Shown here one piece after another: positions 1-8,095 of a DNA stretch of 64,000 nt. The position numbers and the translations under genes are program-made. The notes under the pieces are model-generated. The model searched no databases, was not told the DNA's origin, and saw only the letters and a list, made by a program, of their open reading frames with translations. The stretch is from NCBI RefSeq assembly GCF_031344055.1, contig NZ_JADBEN010000001.1; one strand, 5' to 3'. The stretch is from Methylobacillus flagellatus_A. GTDB lineage: Bacteria > Pseudomonadota > Gammaproteobacteria > Burkholderiales > Methylophilaceae. The first letter of the stretch is position 1. Each line of letters begins with the position of its first letter.

Positions 1-579
1 GGGGTGGGCAAGACCCTCACGGCTGAAGTGTATGCCGAATTGATCGAGCGGCCGCTGTATGCCATCCATTCCGGCAACCTGGGCACGGCGCCGGAGCAGA
101 TCAACAAGAACCTGCAGAAGATATTCATGCAGGCCAGGCGCTGGCATTGCGTGCTGCTGCTGGACGAGGCCGACATCTTCGTCATGCAGCGCGCTTCCAA
201 TATCGAGCAGAACGCCATCGTGGCCGAGTTTTTGCGCACGCTGGAGTATTTCGACGGCCTGCTGTTCATGACCACCAACCGGCCGGACGACATCGACGAT
301 GCCATCATTTCACGCTGCGCCGCGATCATCGACTATGCCGTGCCCGGCCCCGAGGACAGCGCTGCCATCTGGCGCGTGATGGCAGCGCAGTACCAGGCGC
401 GGATGGACGAAGCCCTGATTGCGGAACTGGTGGCCAGTTTTCCCGGCATCGCGCCGCGCGACATCAAGATGCTGCTGCGCCTCGCGCTGCGGCTGGCGAA
501 AAAGCGCGATGTGCCCCTGAGTATGGAAATCTTCCGCCAATGCGCGATGTTCCGCGCGGTGCGAGCTGCCAGCCATTGA
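1..579 (+). CDS. AAA+ ATPase, C-terminal part (5' end outside window)
   Basis: The reading frame is already open at base 1 and begins inside the Walker A loop (GVGKT), so the N-terminal part lies upstream. Visible elements of a AAA+ ATPase are Walker B (LLLDEAD), sensor 1 (FMTTNRPDDID) and a following ISRCA segment carrying a probable arginine finger, then a helical lid domain (IAPRDIKMLLRLA). This architecture remodels protein or nucleic-acid partners with ATP; the partner cannot be told without the missing N-terminal domain. It ends with TGA, which is also the first edge of the downstream hairpin repeat. The family resembles stand-alone bacterial AAA proteins rather than ClpX, FtsH or Lon. 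The AAA+ call is firm; a specific function is not assigned. Confidence 0.85.
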   Translation, partial: GVGKTLTAEVYAELIERPLYAIHSGNLGTAPEQINKNLQKIFMQARRWHCVLLLDEADIFVMQRASNIEQNAIVAEFLRTLEYFDGLLFMTTNRPDDIDDAIISRCAAIIDYAVPGPEDSAAIWRVMAAQYQARMDEALIAELVASFPGIAPRDIKMLLRLALRLAKKRDVPLSMEIFRQCAMFRAVRAASH

Positions 580-680
580 TACGGTTTTGCCTTCAAGGTA
601 TCTCTGCGTGCGCCCCGTGCCATGCATCAACACTGTCTGCGGCAACCCGTCTTGCGCCACGTTTGCAGGCAAAACCGTAT
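579..680. repeat. Hairpin repeat, copy 1 (family 1)
   Basis: The element is bounded by a perfect 13-nt inverted repeat, ATACGGTTTTGCC at 579-591 and its complement at 668-680. Inner segments around 605-612 and 655-662 also pair imperfectly. It starts at the last base of the ATPase stop codon. A related element lies at 2079-2179 with the same outer GGTTTTGCC/GGCAAAACC arms and a shared inner block (GTGCC.TGCATCA, then GTCT.CGGC). It encodes nothing convincing. It may act as a REP/MITE-like element, terminator or RNA-stabilising structure. Confidence 0.75.
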
Positions 681-733
681 AAAACTTGCCGGCCGGGTGT
701 CGTTCCGTAGCGCTTTCATGGCAATATCACGCC

Positions 734-2077
734 ATGCAGAATAACCAAGACAAGACCATGAAGGACTGGGTGGACCGGAGGCGTTATGCCGCGGGCTATA
801 CCGGGCAGCCTTTCAACTCGGATGAGGTCGACGGAGAATACCAGCGCGACCGCGCGCGCATCATCCATTCGGCTTCGTTTCGCCGGCTGCAATCCAAGAC
901 GCAGATTTTCAGCATAGGCGACAGCGATTTCTACCGCACGCGGCTGACGCACTCCCTCGAGGTCGCGCAAATAGGCTCAGGCATATGCGAGCAATTGCGC
1001 CAGCAATACAAAGGCAATGCGGAATACAGCACCTGGATTCCTTCCCTGAGCCTGATCGAGGCCATTTGCCTGGGCCACGATCTTGGGCATCCGCCGTTCG
1101 GGCATGGCGGCGAGGTCGCCTTGAACGCCTTCATGCATGGGTACGGCGGCTTCGAGGGCAACGGGCAGACCCTGCGCATTATCGGCAGGCTGGGCGAGTA
1201 CTCGCCCGAGCACGGGCTGGACCTGACGCGCCGCACCATGCTCGGCTTGCTGAAATACCCAGTGTTGCACGGCGAAGCGGCGAATTACGTTGCGACGGCG
1301 CAAGGCGCTTCTTCCAACATCGAGTACGCCAGGCCGCCCAAGTGCATCCACGATGACGAGGCGGATATCCTGGACTGGATACTCGCGCCGCTGCCCGAGG
1401 CGGACCGCGCCCGGTTCCGCGAAACCCGGCCGGTGGAGGGCAAGCATGCCAAGTCGCTGTACAAGGGCTTCGACACGTCGATCATGGAGCTCGCGGACGA
1501 CATCGCCTATGGCGTGCACGACCTGGAAGACGCGCTGGCGCTGGAACTGGTCACCGAAAGGCAATGGAAGGCGCTGGTGATGACGCAGGCGCAAGCGTTG
1601 TCCGGCTGCCCTTTGTATGAACAAGCCGATTTCTACAACAGCAAGCTGTTCTCCGGCAGCGACCGCGACCGCAAGCATGCGGTCAGCAAGCTGGTTGGCT
1701 ATTTTATCGGCAACATTACGATCAGCGAGCAAACAGGCTTTGTTTCCCCGTTGCTGCGGCTGCAGGCGGAAATGCAGCCGGAGGCCCGCGCATTGCTCGA
1801 TATCCTCAAGAAATTCGTCTTCGATGAAGTCATCCGCCGGCCGCAAATCCAGGCCCTGGAGTTCAAGGGGCAGCAGATGATCGTGCGCCTGTTTTCCACG
1901 TTGCTGGAAAACCCCGAGCGCCTGTTGCCGGCTGCCCATCTGGCGCAGCTGCGCCATGGCACGGAACCCCGGCGGGTGATCTGCGACTATATCGCCAGTA
2001 TGACCGATGTCTATGCCACCCGCTTGTACAACCGCCTGTTCAGCCCGGATATAGGCTCGGTGTTCGACCGTTTGTGA
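734..2077 (+). CDS. dgt: Deoxyguanosinetriphosphate triphosphohydrolase-like protein (HD domain)
   Basis: The product is a soluble HD-superfamily phosphohydrolase of about 447 residues that should cleave dNTPs to deoxynucleoside plus triphosphate, trimming the dNTP pool. Seen in order: the family opening (ARIIHSASFRRLQ) with arginines that grip nucleotide, TRLTHSLEVAQIG with the first metal-binding His, GHDLGHPPFGHGGE with the central HD pair, and ELADDIAYGVHDLEDA with the last metal Asp. The ATG at 734 is preferred over 686, but 758 (MKDWVDRRR) is also possible because no strong ribosome site marks either. Enzymes of this family can limit phage by draining dNTPs (known for some members); here that is only a possibility. 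Hairpin repeats flank the gene on both sides. Confidence 0.9.
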   Translation: MQNNQDKTMKDWVDRRRYAAGYTGQPFNSDEVDGEYQRDRARIIHSASFRRLQSKTQIFSIGDSDFYRTRLTHSLEVAQIGSGICEQLRQQYKGNAEYSTWIPSLSLIEAICLGHDLGHPPFGHGGEVALNAFMHGYGGFEGNGQTLRIIGRLGEYSPEHGLDLTRRTMLGLLKYPVLHGEAANYVATAQGASSNIEYARPPKCIHDDEADILDWILAPLPEADRARFRETRPVEGKHAKSLYKGFDTSIMELADDIAYGVHDLEDALALELVTERQWKALVMTQAQALSGCPLYEQADFYNSKLFSGSDRDRKHAVSKLVGYFIGNITISEQTGFVSPLLRLQAEMQPEARALLDILKKFVFDEVIRRPQIQALEFKGQQMIVRLFSTLLENPERLLPAAHLAQLRHGTEPRRVICDYIASMTDVYATRLYNRLFSPDIGSVFDRL

Positions 2078-2078
2078 T

Positions 2079-2179
2079 GGCTTTGCCTTCAAACTTATAA
2101 CGCGTTGGGTCACTGTGCCGTGCATCAGCGCAGTCTTCGGCTGTCCGCCTTGCTCCATGCCTGAAGGCAAGGCAAAACC
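2079..2179. repeat. Hairpin repeat, copy 2 (family 1)
   Basis: This is a diverged copy of the element at 579-680, starting two bases after the dgt stop codon. The outer arms GGCTTTGCC (2079-2087) and GGCAAAACC (2171-2179) pair with one G.T wobble, and an alternative arm TTGCCTTC/GAAGGCAA is also available. By eye the two copies align over about 100 bp at roughly two thirds identity. Both copies lie immediately 3' of a TGA stop on the same strand. A ribosome-binding site for the next gene follows at 2193. Confidence 0.7.
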
Positions 2180-2207
2180 AATAAGGCTTGATAAAGGAGA
2201 ATTCAAC

Positions 2208-2516
2208 ATGATGCGTGCTTCCTTGATGCTGTGGTGCTGTTTGTCGCTGGGTGCCTGCCATTCCGGCAGCAAGCCTGAAGTTTGGCTTTATCAGTGCGAA
2301 AGCGGCGGTGTGGCGCAGGTGACGTATGAGCAGGATACAGCCGTGCTGCAATACCAAGGGGAAACCCACACGCTGGAGCAGGCTATCTCCGCGAGCGGGG
2401 CACGTTACCGCAATGCCGCGCTCGAATGGTGGAGCAAAGGCGATGAAGCCACCTTGTTTGCCGATGACCACGGTAGCGCGGGCGATATCCTTGATCGGTG
2501 CAAGCACAATTCCTAG
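2208..2516 (+). CDS. MliC-like lipoprotein (putative lysozyme inhibitor)
   Basis: A small lipoprotein of about 102 residues. A short signal peptide ends in the lipobox LGAC, so the mature protein should be anchored by an acylated cysteine. The rest matches the MliC/PliC fold by pattern: YQCESGG near the mature N-terminus, a central LQYQGETHTL strand pair, then the family signature SASGARY and WWSKGDEATLF, with a late Cys (DRCK) that can pair with the early one. MliC proteins inhibit C-type lysozyme and protect peptidoglycan (family knowledge). The ATG at 2208 has an AAGGAG ribosome site 9-10 bases upstream; the next Met codon, at 2211, is an alternative. It follows the second hairpin repeat. 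Confidence 0.75.
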   Translation: MMRASLMLWCCLSLGACHSGSKPEVWLYQCESGGVAQVTYEQDTAVLQYQGETHTLEQAISASGARYRNAALEWWSKGDEATLFADDHGSAGDILDRCKHNS

Positions 2517-2652
2517 AGCTGACACTGCGCAATTGCTGACAATTGTTGACGTTTCGATGCCATTTTCACGGCAATAAACCTCCTATACTGGCGCTGGCGG
2601 ACTCTTTTATCGAGAGGGCGGCCATGACAGCTTATTTAAGGAGGATCAGATA

Positions 2653-3342
2653 ATGAATCGATATAGTGCGGAATTCCTGGGAACATTCTGGCTGGTATTG
2701 GGAGGATGCGGCAGCGCCGTATTGGCCGCGGCATTTCCCGAGGTCGGCATCGGCCTGCATGGCGTATCTCTCGCGTTCGGCTTGACCGTGCTTACTATGG
2801 CTTTTGCCATCGGCCATATTTCCGGGTGCCATCTCAACCCTGCAGTATCGATTGGCCTGTGGGCGGGTGGCCGTTTTGAAGGCAGCCAGTTGCTGCCTTA
2901 CATCATTGCGCAGGTCTTTGGCGCGGTTGCGGCCGGCGGCGTGCTTTATCTCATTGCCAGCGGGCAGGCCGGGTTCGATGTCACTGCAGGGTTCGCCTCC
3001 AACGGCTACGGCGAGCATTCTCCGGGAGGGTATGCACTCACGGCCGCACTGGTGGCTGAGGTGGTACTGACGGCATTCTTCCTGTTCATCATCATGGGGG
3101 CGACCGACCAGCGTGCGCCAACATTCCTGGCTCCGGTTGCGATCGGCCTGACCTTGACCCTGATCCACCTGGTCAGCATCCCCGTGACCAATACTTCCGT
3201 GAATCCGGCCCGTAGCACTGGCGTGGCAGTATATGCAGGCGGCTGGGCTATCGACCAGCTCTGGCTGTTCTGGGTAGCGCCCATCGTCGGCGGCGTGATC
3301 GGCGCCTGGCTGTACCGCGCAGTCGCAGGCGGAAAAGCCTGA
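2653..3342 (+). CDS. aqpZ: Aquaporin Z
   Basis: A 229-residue major intrinsic protein that forms a water channel in the inner membrane. It has the six-helix duplicated layout with both pore motifs: first NPA in GCHLNPAVSIG (about residue 63), second NPA in TSVNPARSTG (about 183). The Arg directly after the second NPA is the selectivity-filter arginine. The stretch FEGSQLLPYIIAQVFGA and the length are typical of AqpZ rather than the longer glycerol facilitators (GlpF). A strong AGGAGG site lies just before the ATG. The 136 bp upstream are AT-richer and should hold its promoter, but no clean -35/-10 pair was found. It is followed by a 14-bp stem hairpin. Confidence 0.95.
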   Translation: MNRYSAEFLGTFWLVLGGCGSAVLAAAFPEVGIGLHGVSLAFGLTVLTMAFAIGHISGCHLNPAVSIGLWAGGRFEGSQLLPYIIAQVFGAVAAGGVLYLIASGQAGFDVTAGFASNGYGEHSPGGYALTAALVAEVVLTAFFLFIIMGATDQRAPTFLAPVAIGLTLTLIHLVSIPVTNTSVNPARSTGVAVYAGGWAIDQLWLFWVAPIVGGVIGAWLYRAVAGGKA

Positions 3343-3360
3343 TTTCAGCTATTCCTTGAC

Positions 3361-3397
3361 CTGCAATGGCTGAGGTAACCATACTCAGCCATTGCAG
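3361..3397. terminator. Perfect 14-bp inverted repeat after aqpZ
   Basis: CTGCAATGGCTGAG at 3361-3374 and its exact complement at 3384-3397 are separated by a 9-nt loop. It begins 19 bases after the aqpZ stop. There is no immediate T-run, only T-rich sequence about 10 bases on, so it may be a terminator-like or RNA-protecting hairpin. It lies 31 bases before the chosen start of the next gene. Confidence 0.6.
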
Positions 3398-3427
3398 ATC
3401 GTGCAGGTTTTATGTTTTCCTTGCGGA

Positions 3428-4111
3428 ATGCCGCTTCCTGCATCCCTGCCTGCCGACAATTCCCTGCGCGTTGCCGCCTTGCTCACGCTGTCCGGCGGTT
3501 TCCTCGACGCCTTTACCTTTGTCGGCCACGGCCAGGTGTTCGCCAATGCCATGACCGGCAATATCGTCCTCATGGGAATCGCGGTGGCCGCCCAGGACTG
3601 GGCTCAGGCTTTGCGCCATGTGCCGCCGTTGCTGGCATTCATCGCCGGGGTGTTTCTGGCGAATTGCCTGCGCTTGCCCAGGGTGAGGGAAATAATCGTC
3701 AGTCCGGCCTTGGTATGCCTGGCCCTGGAGATCGTGATGCTTGGAATAGGCAGCCAGTTGCCTGCAGACTTCCCTGACGCCTGGCTAGTGCCGGGGATCG
3801 CCCTGGTGGCGGCCATGCAGAATTCCAGCTTTACCCATATCGGCAGCTCGCCTTATAACTCGGTAATGACGACGGGCAACCTGCGGCGCAGCATAGAAAG
3901 CCTGTTCAAGGGCATCACGCACAAGATGGACCAGGTTGCATTGCATGAGGCGCGCGTATTTGGCCTGGTGTGCCTTTGCTTCCTGCTGGGTGCCGTGCTG
4001 GGCGGGATCTGCACGTTGAGCATGGACAACCTGGCCTTGACGCTGCCGGTACTCATGCTGGTTGTGGCGTTCGGCATCTGTCTTTACGATGCGCGAGCGC
4101 AACGCCAGTAA
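3428..4111 (+). CDS. DUF1275 (YoaK-type) membrane protein
   Basis: A hydrophobic protein of 227 residues with about six membrane segments. It matches the DUF1275/YoaK family: an early LTLSGGFLDAFTFVGHGQVFANAMTGN-like region (glycine-rich, with TGN), a central MQNSSF segment, and TTGNLRRSIES near the third quarter. The function of the family is unknown; a transport role is often guessed. The ATG at 3428 is chosen because an upstream TTG at 3392 falls inside the 3361-3397 hairpin. The ribosome site is weak. It converges on ntrX, with stop codons practically touching (4111 versus 4113). Confidence 0.8.
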   Translation: MPLPASLPADNSLRVAALLTLSGGFLDAFTFVGHGQVFANAMTGNIVLMGIAVAAQDWAQALRHVPPLLAFIAGVFLANCLRLPRVREIIVSPALVCLALEIVMLGIGSQLPADFPDAWLVPGIALVAAMQNSSFTHIGSSPYNSVMTTGNLRRSIESLFKGITHKMDQVALHEARVFGLVCLCFLLGAVLGGICTLSMDNLALTLPVLMLVVAFGICLYDARAQRQ

Positions 4112-4112
4112 G

Positions 4113-5384
4113 CTACTTGGTTTTGACCCCGAGTTGCTTGAGTTTGCGGTAGAGGTGGGTGCGTTCCAGTTGCACGTTCTCCGCGACCTTGCTCATGTTG
4201 CCGCCTGCCTTGGCGATGTGGTGCTCGAAGTACAGGCGCTCGAAAGCGTCGCGTGCTTCCCTTAGCGGTTGATCCAGGTCGATGGCCAATGATGTGGCAG
4301 AGGCGTTGCCAGAGTTCTCCTGGTGCATTTGCGCAAACTGCCCGACCACCCGGTTGACGTCCGCCAGGGTGATTTTCTCTCCCAGCGAGGTTTGCACCAG
4401 ATTGCGGATCACGCTGTCCAGTTGGGCGAGGTTGCCCGGCCAGTCCGCGTTGCGCAGCGCGTTGAGCGCCGCAATATCGAACTCGCGGTAGGCGGCCTCG
4501 CCGGTTTCCACCATCAGGGCGACCATGGAGCGCGCCAGGTCGGGGATGTCCTCGCGATGGTCCTCCAACGCCGGTACGCTGACCGTGGCGATGGAAAGCG
4601 CTTGCAGCAGGGTGCTGTCGAACGCGCCTTCCTGTACCAGTTGCGGCAAGGCGCGCGCCGTGCCGCAGACCACGCGCACGTCATATTTTTCCGCCTTGGA
4701 GAGCAGGAGCAGCAGGCCCTTCTGCTCGGTCTTGTTCAGCTCGGCGACTTCCGGGATGAATATCAGGCCATCGCTGACATGTTCCAATAGTTCCAGCGGC
4801 GCCGAGGCCAGGCGTTCGGTTTCATTGAGCTCCAGCCACGGCGAGCCCGGCTGGTGCAGGAAGCGGGCACAGAGTTCCAGGCCGCTGCCCTTGGCACCGA
4901 TCAGCAGCAAGGCGGATCGCAGGTTGGCGACTTGCTCCAGGCGCTGGCGCAACTCCGAGATGACCGGGCTTTTGCCGAGGTTGAGCAGGTTCATGTCGGA
5001 GCGCGGCAGTTGCTCGCCATGCTTGAGCGCGGCATTGACGGTCTTGAGCAGCTTCTGCAGCGCGATGGGCTTTTCCAGGAAGTCGAATGCGCCGATGCGG
5101 GTGGCCTCGACCGCGGTGTCGATGGTGCCGTGCCCGGACATCATGACGACGGGCATGGTCAGCAGGCCGCCGTTGCCCCATTCCTTGAGCAGGGTGATGC
5201 CGTCGCAGTCCGGCATCCAGATATCCAGAAGCACCAGGTCCGGCCGGGCCTGCTGGCGCCAGGTGCGGGCTTCCGCCGCGTTCTCGGCCAGGCGCACCTG
5301 ATAGCCTTCGTCCTGCAAAATATCCCTTAACAATTCGCGGATGCCGATCTCGTCATCCACGACTAGCACTTGCCTTGCCGTCAT
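4113..5384 (-). CDS. ntrX: NtrX-type response regulator with eroded AAA+ domain
   Basis: The 423-residue response regulator partner of NtrY. The receiver domain is intact: VVDDE near the start, LLDIWMPD with the phospho-acceptor Asp at about 53, and K at about 104 in FLEKP. The C-terminal Fis-type helix-turn-helix (AENVQLERTHLYRKLKQLG) is also intact. The middle AAA+ sigma-54 domain is degenerate: Walker A reads GAKGSGLE (no Lys), Walker B reads GLIFIPEVAE in place of the usual LFLDE, and no GAFTGA loop is present. It is shorter than a typical NtrX of about 450 residues. It should still bind DNA and be phosphorylated, but probably cannot open sigma-54 promoters. The start overlaps the ntrY stop by 4 bp (ATGA), implying coupling. 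Confidence 0.88.
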   Translation of the reverse strand: MTARQVLVVDDEIGIRELLRDILQDEGYQVRLAENAAEARTWRQQARPDLVLLDIWMPDCDGITLLKEWGNGGLLTMPVVMMSGHGTIDTAVEATRIGAFDFLEKPIALQKLLKTVNAALKHGEQLPRSDMNLLNLGKSPVISELRQRLEQVANLRSALLLIGAKGSGLELCARFLHQPGSPWLELNETERLASAPLELLEHVSDGLIFIPEVAELNKTEQKGLLLLLSKAEKYDVRVVCGTARALPQLVQEGAFDSTLLQALSIATVSVPALEDHREDIPDLARSMVALMVETGEAAYREFDIAALNALRNADWPGNLAQLDSVIRNLVQTSLGEKITLADVNRVVGQFAQMHQENSGNASATSLAIDLDQPLREARDAFERLYFEHHIAKAGGNMSKVAENVQLERTHLYRKLKQLGVKTK

Positions 5385-7507
5385 TGCTTGCGCTCCGCTA
5401 TTGGTATGGCGACGGTGACGATCGCACCGTCTGGTTCCAGGTTTTCCACCTTGATACTGCCTTTGTGTTCTTCAATGATCTTCTTGACGATGGCGAGCCC
5501 GAGGCCGGTTCCATGCCGCTTGGTGGTCATGTAGGGTTCAAACGCATGGGAGAGTATCTCCAGCGGGAAGCCGGCGCCGTTGTCCTTGACGCAGAGCTTG
5601 ACGCGGTCATCGGCCAGGCTGCATGAAATGACGATTGCGGGCTGCGGATGGTGTTCCAACGCGTCCTGCGCGTTCTGCAGCAAGTTGTGCAGGACCTGGC
5701 GCAGCATGGTCGCGTCGCCGTGCACCTTGGGCAGCTCCGGCGGGATATCCACTTTGATCTGGATGGAGCCGGCCTCGTACAATGCCAGCACGTCTTGGAT
5801 CAATTGCCTGAGGTCTACCGTGTCAAGGCTGAGGGCCGGCAGGCGAGCGTATTCGCTGAATTCGTTGACCATGGTCTTCATGGCGTTGACCTGGCTGACG
5901 ATGGTGGCAGTCGCCCGGCTCAGCATTTCCGCATCCGTCTCGCTCAGCTTGGCCGCCAGCTTGTGCTCGATACGCTCGGCGGAAAGCTGGATCGGCGTGA
6001 GCGGGTTCTTGATTTCATGCGCCAGCCGGCGCGCCACTTCCGCCCAGGCGGCGTCGCGCTGGGCCTGTGCCATCTGCGTGATGTCGTCGAATACGACGAC
6101 AAAGCCTCCATCCGGGCCATCGGGCAGCCGTGTGCCGCGGACCAGCAATACCTGCTTGCCCTGGCTGGTGCTGATATCCATTTGCTCCTGCCATTCCGCG
6201 GCGGAGTCGGCCTTGAAGTAGACCTGGATGCGGTTGACGAAACTCGCCAGGGTTTCTTGCTGGTGGGCGAGCAGGTCCAGCGGCTGGTTGAGGGTTTCCT
6301 CGGTCAGCCGGACACCGAGAATGTGGGAAGCGGCATAATTGAACGTGCGTAGCTGCCCATGCTCGCCGAGCACCAGCACGCCGGAGGAAAGGTGGGCGAG
6401 AATGGTTTCGAGATAACCGCGCGCGGCCTCCAGGCGGGCGCGGTTGCGGTCGGCGGCCTGGGTGGCGTCGTTGAGCTGGCGGGTCATGCTGTTGAAGGAT
6501 TGCACGAGGATGCCGAGTTCGTCCTTGCCGTGCGCGGGCAATACCGTACCGTAATCGCCACGGGCAATGGCGCGCGTGCCTTCGGCGAGGATGCCCAGCG
6601 GGGCGGAAAGCCGGCGGCTCAGCAAGAATGCAAATGCGATAGAGGACAACATGGCGAGCATCAATACCAGGGTCAGCGTCAGCGCGAACACTTCCTTGAG
6701 CGACTCGCGGCTGAAGGAAAGCTCCTGGTAGTCCTCATAGACATCCTGCACGGCCTCAGCCGTTTCCGACAGAGATTTGGGCACCGGTTGCAGCAACTGC
6801 AGTATGCGGGTCTCGCCCGCCATGTCGTTCATGGTCACTGGAGCCAGGACCCTCAGGTACAGTCCCTTGCCGAGAATGGGTTCAATGACGCCGTAGACAT
6901 GCTGCCGTCCTTGCCGCAGTTGCGGGACGCTGGGCAGGTCGGGCAGGAAGCTGGACGGGTCGCCGCTGGAGAAGGCCAGGATGCGCCCTTGCACGGTCAA
7001 GAGCACGGCGTCGCGGACGCCGCTTTTCTCGCGCAGGTCGTTGAGCACGCTTAGGTGCAGGTTGCTGGGCTGGAATGCCAGCGACAAGGCCATGGTCTCA
7101 GCCTTGTCCTCGAGATCGGAGAGCATGATGTCCAGCGCGCTCTGGCCCAGGCGCAGGCCGCCTTCGAGCGCCGCTTCCACCTTGACGTTGAACCATGATT
7201 CGATCGACCGTGTGAGGAAGTTGACCGATACGGCGTACACGATGACGCCGGGAATGATCGCCATCAGGGCAAAGCTGCCGAGCAGGCGCAGGGTCAGCCG
7301 GCTGCCCATGATGCTGCTGCGCATCTGGCGGTACAGCCGCCAGAGCTGGATGCCGATCAGTACGATCAAGGCGACAGCCAGGGCCAGGTTCAAGGCCAGC
7401 AGCAGGTTGTAGTAATTGCCAGCGGAGGCGCTGCGGGTACTGGCGTGGGAAAGCAGGTACAGCAGTACCGCCCCCAAGACTGCGCTGATAAAGACGATGT
7501 ACTTCAT
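5381..7507 (-). CDS. ntrY: NtrY-type sensor histidine kinase
   Basis: A 708-residue membrane sensor kinase. Three hydrophobic segments occur in the first ~100 residues, followed by a periplasmic loop and another membrane span near residue 275. Next come a HAMP linker (about 300-350), a PAS domain (about 375-480), HisKA with the phospho-His in ARRLAHEIKNPLTP, and a HATPase_c domain with LLQNAQDAL, DNGAGF and GTGLGLAIVKKI. This layout is typical of NtrY, linked in other bacteria to nitrogen or redox control. It is co-translated with ntrX and lies 6 bp behind the DUF4390 gene, the standard betaproteobacterial order rsmB-DUF4390-ntrY-ntrX. Confidence 0.93.
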   Translation of the reverse strand: MKYIVFISAVLGAVLLYLLSHASTRSASAGNYYNLLLALNLALAVALIVLIGIQLWRLYRQMRSSIMGSRLTLRLLGSFALMAIIPGVIVYAVSVNFLTRSIESWFNVKVEAALEGGLRLGQSALDIMLSDLEDKAETMALSLAFQPSNLHLSVLNDLREKSGVRDAVLLTVQGRILAFSSGDPSSFLPDLPSVPQLRQGRQHVYGVIEPILGKGLYLRVLAPVTMNDMAGETRILQLLQPVPKSLSETAEAVQDVYEDYQELSFSRESLKEVFALTLTLVLMLAMLSSIAFAFLLSRRLSAPLGILAEGTRAIARGDYGTVLPAHGKDELGILVQSFNSMTRQLNDATQAADRNRARLEAARGYLETILAHLSSGVLVLGEHGQLRTFNYAASHILGVRLTEETLNQPLDLLAHQQETLASFVNRIQVYFKADSAAEWQEQMDISTSQGKQVLLVRGTRLPDGPDGGFVVVFDDITQMAQAQRDAAWAEVARRLAHEIKNPLTPIQLSAERIEHKLAAKLSETDAEMLSRATATIVSQVNAMKTMVNEFSEYARLPALSLDTVDLRQLIQDVLALYEAGSIQIKVDIPPELPKVHGDATMLRQVLHNLLQNAQDALEHHPQPAIVISCSLADDRVKLCVKDNGAGFPLEILSHAFEPYMTTKRHGTGLGLAIVKKIIEEHKGSIKVENLEPDGAIVTVAIPIAERKQ

Positions 7508-7513
7508 GTCGGT

Positions 7514-8095
7514 TTACTGGCTGAGCGCTGGCGTCCAGCGGAAACGCTCGGATGCCATGTTCCAGTCCTCCGAGCTAAGGGTGTCCACCTGCAACGCCTT
7601 CGGCAATTTGGATTGATCCAGGCGCATGCGCAGGCCGGCCTGGTAATTCTCGCCCTTTTTCAGCAGGCCGCCGTCAATCACCTGCCAGTTCCGCAGATGG
7701 GAAATTTCCTCCTTGGCTTCCTGGATGCTGGCGAAAGAGAGCTGGTGGCCGTCGCGGTTGACCAGATATTGGCGGGACAAGGCATGGTAACTCAAGGAAA
7801 CCTTGCTGGTCAGGCTGACGATCTCATCGTCGAACCAGTAGCGGCGGGGCGAAACAAGCTGGAACTCTACAAGGAAGTTCAACGGCATGCCCTTGCTGAC
7901 GGCTTCTTCCAGCGCCGGGCTGAGGACGAGGCCAAAATCCGCATCCAGAAGGTAAGCGCCGTCTTCGGAAGCGACCAGCTCTGCGGAGTCGATTGACAGG
8001 CTGCTTTGGGTGGCAACGGCCTGATAGCTGAAAAAAGCCAGCAGTAAAAGGAACAGCCTAAACTTTCTGCAGTAAAGCGTAAAAGAAGCCGTCAT
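7514..8095 (-). CDS. DUF4390 secreted protein
   Basis: A 193-residue protein with an N-terminal signal or membrane segment (FRLFLLLLAFFSYQAVA) and a beta-rich body typical of DUF4390 (LLDADFGLVLSPALEEAV; SLSYHALSRQYLV). The family is uncharacterised and almost always sits between rsmB and ntrY in Betaproteobacteria, so it may serve the NtrYX sensor or the envelope (inference from context). Its start lies inside the end of rsmB (38-bp overlap), and ntrY begins 6 bp after it, so translation is probably coupled. No catalytic motif is visible. Confidence 0.85.
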   Translation of the reverse strand: MTASFTLYCRKFRLFLLLLAFFSYQAVATQSSLSIDSAELVASEDGAYLLDADFGLVLSPALEEAVSKGMPLNFLVEFQLVSPRRYWFDDEIVSLTSKVSLSYHALSRQYLVNRDGHQLSFASIQEAKEEISHLRNWQVIDGGLLKKGENYQAGLRMRLDQSKLPKALQVDTLSSEDWNMASERFRWTPALSQ

